Source: Rhodanobacter thiooxydans LCS2 (lineage in GTDB: Bacteria > Pseudomonadota > Gammaproteobacteria > Xanthomonadales > Rhodanobacteraceae). From it: a stretch of DNA of 38,827 bases. The notes below the pieces were generated by a model, which worked only from the letters and a program-made list of their open reading frames with translations, was not told the origin of the DNA and made no database searches. Position 1 is the stretch's first letter, and every line of letters starts with the position of its first letter. Both the position numbers and the translations under genes were made by a program. This document shows, in pieces, positions 7,500 to 14,896 of the stretch. The stretch covers positions 1 through 38,827 of the forward strand of contig NZ_AJXW01000085.1 in assembly GCF_000264375.1 (NCBI RefSeq). The letters run 5' to 3'.

Positions 7500-9479
7500 T
7501 CAGCCGCCGGCCAGCATCGCCTTGATCCGTGCCATGTGCGACTCGGCGGTCTCGCGGGTCACTTCCTTGTCTGCTTCCGGGTCCTTGCCCTGCCAGTGCA
7601 GGTCGACCTGCGGCAGCTCGTGCAGGAAGCGGCTGGGCTGGTTGCGATGGATGTCGCCGTAGCGTTTCGTCTGCGCCGACCACGACAGCGTCAACAGCTC
7701 CTTGGCGCGGGTGATGCCCACGTACATCAGCCGGCGTTCCTCGTCGACGCGGCCTTCGTCCAGCGCGCCCTCGTGCGGCAGCGTGCCGTCCTCGCAGCCG
7801 ACGATGAAGACGAAGCGGAACTCAAGGCCCTTGGCCGCGTGCAGGGTCATCATGCGCACCGCATTGCCCGGCTCGTCGCGGTCGGCGTGGCTGAGCAGCG
7901 CAAGCTGCGCGGCCAGATCGCCGGCGCTGTTGCCCTTTTGCATCGCGCGGAACCAGTCGGCCAGTTCCTGCAGGTTGCCCAGCTTGCGTTCGCGCACGCC
8001 AGCGTCGGGCGTGGACGCGGCGAGCTGGGCCGCGTAGCCGGTGCGCTTGAGGATGCGTTCGACCAGGTCGGCCGCGCTCTCGTGCAGCGAGGCGCTGCGC
8101 AGTTCGTCCAGCAGGTCGGAGAACGCGGCCAGCGCCGCGGCCGGGCGCGGCGTGAGCTGGCGCAGCACGCCGTCGCTGCGGGTGGCGTCGAGCAGGGACG
8201 AGTGGCGCGACTGCGCGAGCTGGCCGAGTTTCTCCAGTGTGGTCGCGCCGATCTCGCGCTTCGGCACGTTCACCACGCGCAGGAAGGCGGCGTCGTCGCT
8301 GGGGTTGGCGAGCAAGCGCAGGTAGCACAGCACGTCCTTCACCTCGGCGCGGTCGAGGAAGCTCAAGGCGCCGGTAAGGTGGTACGGGATGCGTGCCAGG
8401 CGCAGCGCCTTTTCCAGCGGGCGCGCCTGGAAGTTGCCGCGGTAGAGGATCGCCATGTCGTCCCAGCGCGCCTTGTGCTTCTCGGCCAGGGTGGTGGCGA
8501 TCGCGGCGATCTTCTCGGCCTCGTGCTCGGCCTCCTTGCACTCCAGTACGCGGATCGGCGCGCCTTCCGGATGCTCGCTCCACAGCTTCTTTTCATGCAG
8601 GTGCGGGTTGTGCGCAATCAGCGCGTTCGCTGCGCGCAGGATGCGCTTGCCGCAGCGGTAGTTCTGTTCCAGCTTGATCACGCGCAGGTTCGGCCAGTCG
8701 CGGCCGAGCTGGTCGATGTTTTCCGGGTTGGCGCCACGCCAGGCGTAGATCGACTGGTCGTCGTCACCCACGCAGGTGATGCCGCCGCGCTCGCCGGTCA
8801 GCACTTTCAGCAGACGGTACTGCGCGTCGTTGGTGTCCTGGTATTCGTCCACCAGCAGGTAGCGCAGGCGCTCGCGCCAGGCGTCGCGGCATTCGGTGTC
8901 GCTTTCGAGGATGCGCAGCGGCAACCGGATCAGGTCGTCGAAATCCACCGCGTTGAACGCGGCCAGGCGCGCCTGGTACAGCTCGTAGATCGTCGCCGCC
9001 TCCAGCTCGCGCGGGCTGCGCGCGGCGGCCAGCGCCTCCTCCGGCGACAATCCGCCGTTCTTGGCTCGGCCGAGCAGGTTGCGCAGGCCGAACAGCACGT
9101 CGGGCTTGGCGCCCTTCGGCGCCAGCTCCTTCACGATGCCCCCGCTGTCGTCCGCGTCCAGCACCGAGAAGCCGCGGCGCAGGCCGGCGCGCGCGTGCTC
9201 GATCTGCAGGAACTTCAGCCCCAGCGCGTGGAACGTGCTCACCGTAAGCGCGGCGGCGTCCTCGCTGCTGACCAGCTTCGCCACGCGCTCGCGCATCTCG
9301 CGCGCGGCCTTGTTGGTGAAGGTGATCGCGGCGATTTTCGAGGCGGCCAGCTTGCGGCGCTGGATCAGCCAGGCGATCTTCTGCGTGATCACGCTGGTCT
9401 TGCCGGAACCCGCGCCCGCCAGCACCAGCAGCGGGGTATCGCAGTGTTCGACGGCGGCCAGTTGTTGCGGATTGAGCAT
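7500..9479 (-). CDS. rep: ATP-dependent DNA helicase Rep (UvrD/PcrA superfamily 1A)
   Basis: A 659-residue SF1A 3'-to-5' DNA helicase, close to the usual Rep length. All main motifs are present in order: LNPQQLAAVEH (Q motif), AGAGSGKTSVIT (Walker A), VDEYQDTN (Walker B), GDDDQSIYAWRGA (motif III), QNYRCGKRI (motif IV), MTLHAAKGLEF (motif V) and RRLMYVGITRAKE (motif VI). Rep-type helicases clear protein blocks ahead of replication forks. The C-terminus lacks the long UvrD tail, which favours Rep over UvrD. The start at 9479 is the ATG directly before the Q motif; the open frame extends far upstream but encodes no helicase sequence there. It is divergent from the flavoprotein gene, about 105 bases away. 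Confidence 0.93.
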   Translation of the reverse strand: MLNPQQLAAVEHCDTPLLVLAGAGSGKTSVITQKIAWLIQRRKLAASKIAAITFTNKAAREMRERVAKLVSSEDAAALTVSTFHALGLKFLQIEHARAGLRRGFSVLDADDSGGIVKELAPKGAKPDVLFGLRNLLGRAKNGGLSPEEALAAARSPRELEAATIYELYQARLAAFNAVDFDDLIRLPLRILESDTECRDAWRERLRYLLVDEYQDTNDAQYRLLKVLTGERGGITCVGDDDQSIYAWRGANPENIDQLGRDWPNLRVIKLEQNYRCGKRILRAANALIAHNPHLHEKKLWSEHPEGAPIRVLECKEAEHEAEKIAAIATTLAEKHKARWDDMAILYRGNFQARPLEKALRLARIPYHLTGALSFLDRAEVKDVLCYLRLLANPSDDAAFLRVVNVPKREIGATTLEKLGQLAQSRHSSLLDATRSDGVLRQLTPRPAAALAAFSDLLDELRSASLHESAADLVERILKRTGYAAQLAASTPDAGVRERKLGNLQELADWFRAMQKGNSAGDLAAQLALLSHADRDEPGNAVRMMTLHAAKGLEFRFVFIVGCEDGTLPHEGALDEGRVDEERRLMYVGITRAKELLTLSWSAQTKRYGDIHRNQPSRFLHELPQVDLHWQGKDPEADKEVTRETAESHMARIKAMLAGG

Positions 9480-9584
9480 GGATCGGAGCGAGGCGTAAGG
9501 CGGCGACCGATGGTAGCAGAGCGCCCCGGTTGCACCCGCCGGTTTCGGCCATAATCCGTCGGGTGGCAATGGGTGGGGAACGGC

Positions 9585-10895
9585 ATGGCGGAACCGGAAG
9601 TCGAGCAGTGCGACGTGGCGGTGATCGGCGGCGGCCCCGGTGGCAGTACCGCGGCCACCCTGCTGGCGCGCCGCGGCTACAAGGTGATCGCACTGGAGAA
9701 GGCACACCACCCGCGCTTCCACATCGGCGAGTCGCTGCTGCCGATGAACCTGCCGGTGTTCGAGCGGCTGGGCGTGCTGGACAAGGTGCGCGAGCTGGGG
9801 GTGTTCAAGCGCGGCGCGGATTTCGAGACGGACGACGCGTGCGGCTACAACGTCTACGCGTTCTCCCGCGCGATCGGGCAGAGCCCGCCGCATGCGTACC
9901 AGGTGTGGCGGCAGGATTTCGACCGGATGCTGTACCAGCATGCGCGCGAGTGTGGCGCCGAGGCGCGCGAAGGGCACGAGGTGCTGCGGGTGGAGCAGCG
10001 CGGCCCGCGCGAGAGCCGGCTGGAGGTGCGCACCGACGACGGTCGCGACTACGCGATCCGGGCGCGTTACGTGGTGGACGCCAGCGGTCGCGACGCGCTG
10101 CTGGCGACGAAGATGAAGTTGCGGCGCCGCAGTCGCCAGCACCAGAGCGCGGCGATCTTCGGCCATTTCCGCGGCGCCGACCGCCGCGACGGCGAGGACG
10201 CCGGCAACGTCAGCATCTACCGCTTCGCGCAGGGCTGGATGTGGATGATCCCGCTGCCCGACGGGGTGATGAGCGTGGGCGCGGTGTGTCGGCCGGATTA
10301 CCTGAAGCAGCGCAGGGGCCGCACGCTGGAGTTCCTGTTCGACACGCTGAAACTCAATCCGGCGCTGTGGCAGCGCGTCGAGCGGGCCGGGCTGATCGGC
10401 GACGAAGTGCATGTCACCGGCAACTACTCTTACGACGCGACCCGCATGGGCGGGCCGGGCTGGGTGCTGGTGGGCGATGCGTTCGCCTTCCTCGATCCGG
10501 TGTTTTCCTCCGGCGTATATCTGGCGATGGACGGTGCGGAGCGGGCCGCCGAGCTGGTCGATGCGGCGTTGCGCGAGCCACGGTGCGAACGGGCCCTGCT
10601 GCGCCGGCTGGAGCGGCGCCAGCGCAAGGGCATGGCACGCTTCGCGTTCTTTATCCATCGCTTCAACTCGCCGGTGATGCGGCAGATGCTGCGCTCGCCG
10701 CGCAACACCTGGCAGCTGGAACAGGCGGTGATCTCGATGCTGGCCGGCGACCTGTTCGACACGCCGAAGGTGTTGTGGCGGCTGCAGCTGTTCAAGCTGG
10801 TTCACGCCATCGGCGTCTTGCACGACTGGCGCCGCAGCCGCGCCGAGCGCCGTTATCGGCTGGCCCAGGCGCGCGCGTCTTTGGGCCGGGAATAG
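9585..10895 (+). CDS. FAD-dependent oxidoreductase, tryptophan-halogenase-like
   Basis: A 436-residue flavoprotein. The N-terminal Rossmann motif GGGPGGSTAA near residue 15 is followed by IALEKAHHPRFHIGESLLP; the GESLLP element is typical of flavin-dependent halogenases and related monooxygenases. GWMWMIPL resembles the halogenase WxWxIP signature. GDAFAFLDPVFSSG is the second FAD-binding motif. ATG 9585 is preferred because GGGGAA lies 6 bases upstream; GTG 9573 is the alternative. No partner flavin reductase or biosynthetic cluster is nearby, so substrate and halogenase activity are not established. The last codons and stop lie inside a GGGARTA heptad array. Tdk follows on the same strand. 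Confidence 0.82.
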   Translation: MAEPEVEQCDVAVIGGGPGGSTAATLLARRGYKVIALEKAHHPRFHIGESLLPMNLPVFERLGVLDKVRELGVFKRGADFETDDACGYNVYAFSRAIGQSPPHAYQVWRQDFDRMLYQHARECGAEAREGHEVLRVEQRGPRESRLEVRTDDGRDYAIRARYVVDASGRDALLATKMKLRRRSRQHQSAAIFGHFRGADRRDGEDAGNVSIYRFAQGWMWMIPLPDGVMSVGAVCRPDYLKQRRGRTLEFLFDTLKLNPALWQRVERAGLIGDEVHVTGNYSYDATRMGGPGWVLVGDAFAFLDPVFSSGVYLAMDGAERAAELVDAALREPRCERALLRRLERRQRKGMARFAFFIHRFNSPVMRQMLRSPRNTWQLEQAVISMLAGDLFDTPKVLWRLQLFKLVHAIGVLHDWRRSRAERRYRLAQARASLGRE

Positions 10896-11017
10896 GGAGT
10901 GGGGAGTAGGGAATAGGAAAAGCCACCGCTCTCGCGGGCGGACGTCCGTGAGAAACTGGGGAGCACAGCTGGGCCACGGCGCAGCTCTTGCCATTCCCTA
11001 TTCCCTACTCCCTATTT
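10887..11017. repeat. Inverted GGGARTA heptad arrays with palindromic core
   Basis: About four heptads (GGGAATA, GGGAGTG, GGGAGTA, GGGAATA) occupy 10888-10916. A matching set in reverse orientation (TATTCCC/TACTCCC type) occupies about 10992-11018. The spacer holds a GGACGTCC palindrome within GGGCGGACGTCCGTG. The left array supplies the TAG stop of the flavoprotein; the right array ends about ten bases before the tdk start. The layout is that of a small dispersed intergenic repeat, not of a coding or IS sequence. Confidence 0.8.
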
Positions 11018-11027
11018 CCGGCTCCCA

Positions 11028-11660
11028 ATGGCCAAGCTCTATTTCTATTACTCGGCGATGAACGCCGGCAAGACCACCACGCTGCTGCAGAGCGCGTACA
11101 ACTACCACGAGCGTGGCATGCGTACGCTGATCCTCACCCCGGCGCTGGACGACCGTTTTGGCGAGGGCATGGTGGCCTCGCGCATCGGCCTGAAGGCGAA
11201 CGCGCGACGCTTTCCCGGCGACGAGGACCTGCTGGCGCTGGTGGAGGCCGACATCGCCGCGCGCGGTCCGCTGCACTGTGTGTTCGTCGACGAGGCGCAG
11301 TTTCTGACCAAGGCGCAGGTGTGGCAGGCCAGCGACGTGGTCGATCGGCTGGGCATCCCGGTGCTGGCCTACGGCCTGCGCACCGACTTCCGCGGCGAGC
11401 TGTTCGAGGGCAGCCGCTATCTGCTGGCCTGGGCCGACGAGCTGCAGGAGATCAAGACGATCTGCCACACCGGGCGCAAGGCGACCATGGTGGTGCGCGT
11501 GGACGAGCACGGCCGCGCCGTCACCGACGGGCCGCAGGTTGAGATCGGCGGCAACGAACGCTATGTCTCGGTGAGCCGCGCCGAGTTCAAGAAGATCAGC
11601 GAGGGCACCGGTCGCATTGAGCTGCAGCAAACCGTGCTGCCGCTGGGCGAGCGTGAATGA
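11028..11660 (+). CDS. tdk: Thymidine kinase (type II)
   Basis: Cytosolic enzyme that phosphorylates thymidine to dTMP in pyrimidine salvage. The 210-residue product has the P-loop SAMNAGKT (9-16), DDRFG (41-45), the DEAQF motif (88-92), [12 protein letters not shown] (115-126) and the lasso region [10 protein letters not shown] (173-182), closely following the E. coli enzyme. Three of the four E. coli zinc ligands are changed: the CxC site is C146-H-T148, and the later Cys and His are S183 and E186. The start is fixed by the P-loop only ten residues in. It has no Shine-Dalgarno sequence; the bases before it are C-rich and belong to the heptad repeat. An unrecognised gene follows 22 bases after the stop. 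Confidence 0.94.
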   Translation: MAKLYFYYSAMNAGKTTTLLQSAYNYHERGMRTLILTPALDDRFGEGMVASRIGLKANARRFPGDEDLLALVEADIAARGPLHCVFVDEAQFLTKAQVWQASDVVDRLGIPVLAYGLRTDFRGELFEGSRYLLAWADELQEIKTICHTGRKATMVVRVDEHGRAVTDGPQVEIGGNERYVSVSRAEFKKISEGTGRIELQQTVLPLGERE

Positions 11661-11682
11661 ACCGATCCACCAAGGAATCCGC

Positions 11683-12450
11683 ATGAGCGAAGCCACTCCC
11701 CCCGCCAGCTGGCCGCGGCCGTACTGGCAGCCCGGCGAAGACGAGGTGGTGCTGCAGTTCTACGTGTTCGGCAAGTTCGAGCCGGAGTTGCGCATCCCCT
11801 CGCTGCGCTACGGCAGTCCCGGCCTACCCGCGGGCGTGGAGATCCAGCGCTTCCAGAACGCCGTGTTGCGCCAGTGGGAGGGCTATCCGCTGAACGGCGC
11901 GCTGGGTGGGCTGATCAAGGAGGACACGCCCGAGGCGTACGAGGCTGCGCGCATCGCGCCCGAGGTGCTGGTGGTGCGCGGCGTGTTGAAGGACGCCGCC
12001 AGCCTCGACTACCTGCGCGACACGCTGGGCGTGCTGGCCGGCATGCTCGACGTGGGCGGCACGGCGATCCTCGACCCGCAGATCCTCACCTTGTTCACCG
12101 CCGACCATTGGCGTCGCCACTACCTGGTCAAGGATGGCGCGCCGCCGCGCAACCACGTGCTGATCCTGCGCAGCGACGAGGGCGGCGACCGCTCCTGGGT
12201 GCACACCCGCGGCATGCGCAAGTTCGGCCGCCCCGACCTCAGCCTGCGCAACGTGCCCGAGCGCGACCTCGACCGCGCCGGCATGCTGTGCGAAAAGCTG
12301 GTGGAGCTGTTGTCGCTGGGCGCGCACTTCAGTGCCGGCCAGCAGCTCGACGTCGACGGCATCCCTGGCGGCCTGGTGGCCCAGCCGGGCGGCAGCCTCG
12401 ACGACCCCGAGTTCAACAACACCCACGTCGAGTTCCGCTGGGCGGGATGA
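11683..12450 (+). CDS. Conserved-looking protein of unknown function
   Basis: A 255-residue soluble protein with AAGGA about 9 bases before the ATG, so it is well set up for translation, probably together with tdk. No signal peptide or membrane segment is seen. Notable segments are VVLQFYVFGKFEPELRIPSL near the N-terminus, a run on vegetative-looking text-book folds is not evident, and WVHTRGMRKFGRPDLSLR near residue 165-180. That last segment recalls DUF4261/DUF2314-type proteins, but the resemblance is weak. Acidic C-terminus ends NTHVEFRWAG. I do not recognise a function. It is convergent with the nitroreductase gene, with a shared hairpin between them. Confidence 0.8.
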   Translation: MSEATPPASWPRPYWQPGEDEVVLQFYVFGKFEPELRIPSLRYGSPGLPAGVEIQRFQNAVLRQWEGYPLNGALGGLIKEDTPEAYEAARIAPEVLVVRGVLKDAASLDYLRDTLGVLAGMLDVGGTAILDPQILTLFTADHWRRHYLVKDGAPPRNHVLILRSDEGGDRSWVHTRGMRKFGRPDLSLRNVPERDLDRAGMLCEKLVELLSLGAHFSAGQQLDVDGIPGGLVAQPGGSLDDPEFNNTHVEFRWAG

Positions 12451-12504
12451 AGGTTGCTGGCGCTGCCATCGCGCTTGCCGGAAAGCAGCGGCCGCCACCA
12501 CGAT

Positions 12505-12532
12505 GAAGGGCGACACAACCGTGTCGCCCTTC
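12505..12532. terminator. Bidirectional terminator-like hairpin
   Basis: A perfect 12-bp stem GAAGGGCGACAC / GTGTCGCCCTTC with loop AACC lies between two convergent genes that stop at 12450 and 12557. The flanks are not U-rich, so it may act with Rho or as a 3'-end stabiliser. Confidence 0.6.
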
Positions 12533-12556
12533 GGCCGAGCATGATCGGATGCCGGC

Positions 12557-13156
12557 TCAGCCCTTGATGATGAAGCGCTGCGCGTCGTCCATGAAGGCCT
12601 TCTCGCCGAAGCCGCCCTCGTGCGAACCGAACGGCATCTGCGCGCGCAGCTTCCACGACGCGGGCACGTTCCATTCCTGGCGGGTCGCCTCGTCCGTCAC
12701 CGGGTTGTAGTGCTGCAGGCTGGCGCCCACGCCGGCCTCGGTCAGCGCCAGCCACACGGCGAACTGGGCCATGCCGCTGCCCTGTTCGGACCAGATCGGG
12801 AAGTTGTCCGCGTACAGCGCGAACTGCTCTTGCAGGCCCTTCACCACCGACTGGTCCTCGTAGAACAGCACGGTGCCGACACCGGCGGCGAAGCCGTCCA
12901 GCTTGGCGGCGGTGTTGGCGAACGCCTCGGCCGGCACGATCTTCTTCAGTTCCTGCTTGGTCAGCTCCCAGAACTGCTCGCTCTGCTTGCCGAACAGGAT
13001 CACCGCGCGCGAGGTCTGCGCGTTGAATGACGACGGCGTGTGCCGGATCGCTTCCTTGATCAGGCTGGTGATGGCTTCCTTGTCCAGCGACAGGTTCCTG
13101 CCCAGCGCGTACTGGGTGCGGCGTTGCTTGAGCTTTTCGATCAGGGTGCTGTTCAT
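12557..13156 (-). CDS. Nitroreductase family oxidoreductase
   Basis: A 199-residue FMN-dependent oxidoreductase of the nitroreductase superfamily. Visible signatures are a short basic N-terminus with KQRRTQYALG, the substrate/FMN segment HTPSSFNAQTSRAVILFG, a central region IVPAEAFANTAAKLDGFAAGVGTVLF, and the GVGASLQHYNP motif that contacts FMN phosphate. This is the pattern of small NfsB/YdgI-like proteins often described as acting on fatty acids, nitro compounds or enals; the physiological substrate is unknown. GAGGAG lies about 6 bases before the ATG. A 249-base gap separates its start from the mutM stop upstream, so it probably has its own promoter, though none is obvious. Confidence 0.86.
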   Translation of the reverse strand: MNSTLIEKLKQRRTQYALGRNLSLDKEAITSLIKEAIRHTPSSFNAQTSRAVILFGKQSEQFWELTKQELKKIVPAEAFANTAAKLDGFAAGVGTVLFYEDQSVVKGLQEQFALYADNFPIWSEQGSGMAQFAVWLALTEAGVGASLQHYNPVTDEATRQEWNVPASWKLRAQMPFGSHEGGFGEKAFMDDAQRFIIKG

Positions 13157-13405
13157 GGTGACTCCTCGGGCATGTGGGTTCGATGCATGGGAATCGCGGC
13201 GCGCAAGAAGGGGTGATTCGGGAAACAGTCGACTTCCGGCCACCTTGTGTTGCCGGGTCGGCCGGGTTCCCAGCTCGCTGCCCCATACGCGCAACATCGC
13301 GATGCACGACCGCTATGTTAGGTTCGTCGCGCGACCTGGGTAGTTGGCGGTTCGTGGCTAGTCCGTTTCCTCAGGGGAACGATGAATGACCAGCGCCGCT
13401 GTGCG

Positions 13406-14233
13406 TCATCGCTGGCAGCGTGGACACCAGAACGTGGAGCGCTGCCCCAGCGTGACCTGCCGGATCGGCGTGCCGCAAACGCGGCAAGGCTCGCCGGTGC
13501 GGCCGTAGACCATCAGTTCGCGGAAAAAGTAGCCCGGCGCGCCGTCGGGGGCGAGGAAGTCGCGCAGGGTGGTACCACCGCGTTCGATGGCCCAGGCCAG
13601 CAGGTGTTTCACTTCCGCGGCGAGTCGTGCGTAGCGTGCACGCGAGATGCTGCCGGCCGGCTTGCGCGGGTCGACGCCGGCGCGGAACAGTGCCTCGCTG
13701 GCGTAGATGTTGCCTACGCCGACGACGATGGCGTTGTCCATCAGGAACAACTTCACCGCTGCCGTGCGGCCACGCGAGCGCCGCCACAGCAGGTCGCCAT
13801 CGAACGCGTCGGTGAGTGGTTCGGGGCCGAGCCTGGCGAGCCGCTCGTGGATGGTGCCGGGCGGCTGCCACAGCAGGCAGCCGAAGCGGCGCGGATCGGT
13901 GAAGCGCAGGATGCGCGGCGCCTGCGTGCTCGTGCGCTCCAGCGCGATGTCGACGTGGTCGTGCCTGCCGACCGGCGCGTCAGGCGGCAGCACGCGCAGC
14001 ACGCCGGTCATGCCCAGGTGCAGCAGTGCGCTGCCGGCTTCGGTGTGCAGCAGCAGGTATTTCGCGCGGCGCTCGACCGCGTCGATGCGCTGGCCGGGCA
14101 GGAGTGCCGTGATTTCCGGCGGGATCGGCCAGCGCAGGTTGGGCCGGCGCAGCAGCACGCCGGTGACGCGGCGGCCGACCACGTACGGCGCGATGCCGCG
14201 GCGGGTGGTTTCGACTTCGGGCAGTTCGGGCAA
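13406..14233 (-). CDS. mutM: Formamidopyrimidine-DNA glycosylase (Fpg/MutM)
   Basis: Bifunctional base-excision repair enzyme that removes 8-oxoguanine and formamidopyrimidines and nicks the abasic site. The mature protein must begin with Pro, so the frame starts at TTG 14233, translated as Met and followed by [12 protein letters not shown]. No ATG exists at that point and the upstream codons are not Fpg-like. Catalytic Pro and Glu follow the initiator; [10 protein letters not shown] contains the beta-turn Lys near residue 58. The C-terminal zinc finger CRVCG...CPRC, ending FWCPRCQR, is intact. Length is 275 residues, near the usual 270. GGGA lies about 8 bases upstream. It follows the Gld-like ABC operon on the same strand after a hairpin-rich gap. 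Confidence 0.95.
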   Translation of the reverse strand: MPELPEVETTRRGIAPYVVGRRVTGVLLRRPNLRWPIPPEITALLPGQRIDAVERRAKYLLLHTEAGSALLHLGMTGVLRVLPPDAPVGRHDHVDIALERTSTQAPRILRFTDPRRFGCLLWQPPGTIHERLARLGPEPLTDAFDGDLLWRRSRGRTAAVKLFLMDNAIVVGVGNIYASEALFRAGVDPRKPAGSISRARYARLAAEVKHLLAWAIERGGTTLRDFLAPDGAPGYFFRELMVYGRTGEPCRVCGTPIRQVTLGQRSTFWCPRCQR

Positions 14234-14293
14234 GGCGTGATCCCGCGATTCAGTACATGTGAAGAAAACCACTTCCTGTGATTGTCTTCTGTC

Positions 14294-14400
14294 GCGAGTC
14301 CGGCACATGTCCGGACTCGCTCACGCGAATCAGGCACTGGCGTGCCCGATCCTCGTCCGGCCATCCATGGCCGGGCTTCGAGGTTGAAAATGCACAACCT
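14294..14400. repeat. Cluster of intergenic hairpins between ABC operon and mutM
   Basis: Within the 168-base gap several stems are stacked. GCGAGTCCGG/CCGGACTCGC occupies 14294-14320 with a 7-base loop. GGCAC/GTGCC lies near 14333-14346. CCGGCCA-TCCA-TGGCCGG occupies 14357-14374 inside CCTCG/CGAGG, and AGGTTG/CAACCT occupies 14381-14400. On the minus strand the third loop reads TGGA, like hairpins of the element at 31705-32334. No T-run follows, so ordinary intrinsic termination is not clear. Confidence 0.6.
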
Positions 14401-14401
14401 C

Positions 14402-14893
14402 TCAATGCAGCTCCGTGGTCGCCGTCGCCGGCGAGCGCGGCACGTAGCGCGACGATACCAGCGCAACCCGCTGACCCACCCGTACGTAGTGCTGCGGGCC
14501 GGTGACTGACACTTCGCCGAATTCCAGCATTTGGCCGTCCAGTTGCAACACGGCGCGCGGCGGCGCCAGCCCGATCTTCGCCGGTTCGAAGTCGCTGGCC
14601 GGCCGCCAGCGCAGAACGGGCGCGGCGGCAGTGTCGGCGAGATCGTTGAGCCGCGCATCGACGGCCCGCGCGGGCGCGCCGTCAACGCGCCACCAGTGGC
14701 CGCTGCGCTTCTCGTAGTGTTCGGCGGGCGCGCCGGGCAAGGTGACTGCGATGTGCGTGATGAGGGTGGGATCGAGCGCGGTGAGGTTGCCGGTGGCGGT
14801 GCGTGCGTCACGCTGCCACTGCCAGCCGGCGAGCAGCAGCAGTGCGAACACGGCGAGCAACAGCCACAGACGCTGGCGGGTGGTGCGCTTCAT
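14402..14893 (-). CDS. Membrane-anchored protein of the Gld-like ABC operon (DUF4340-like)
   Basis: A 163-residue protein with one N-terminal membrane segment (about residues 8-24, LWLLLAVFALLLLAGW) and a periplasmic domain. The periplasmic part, with ITHIAVTLPGAPAEHYEKRSGHWW and a later VLQLDGQMLEFGEVS, resembles DUF4340 domains that accompany GldG-type ABC auxiliary proteins. The start lies 3 bases after the gldG-like stop, so it is the last gene of the four-gene operon. Its role, perhaps at the periplasmic face of the exporter, is inferred from position only. Confidence 0.8.
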   Translation of the reverse strand: MKRTTRQRLWLLLAVFALLLLAGWQWQRDARTATGNLTALDPTLITHIAVTLPGAPAEHYEKRSGHWWRVDGAPARAVDARLNDLADTAAAPVLRWRPASDFEPAKIGLAPPRAVLQLDGQMLEFGEVSVTGPQHYVRVGQRVALVSSRYVPRSPATATTELH

Positions 14894-14896
14894 TGC

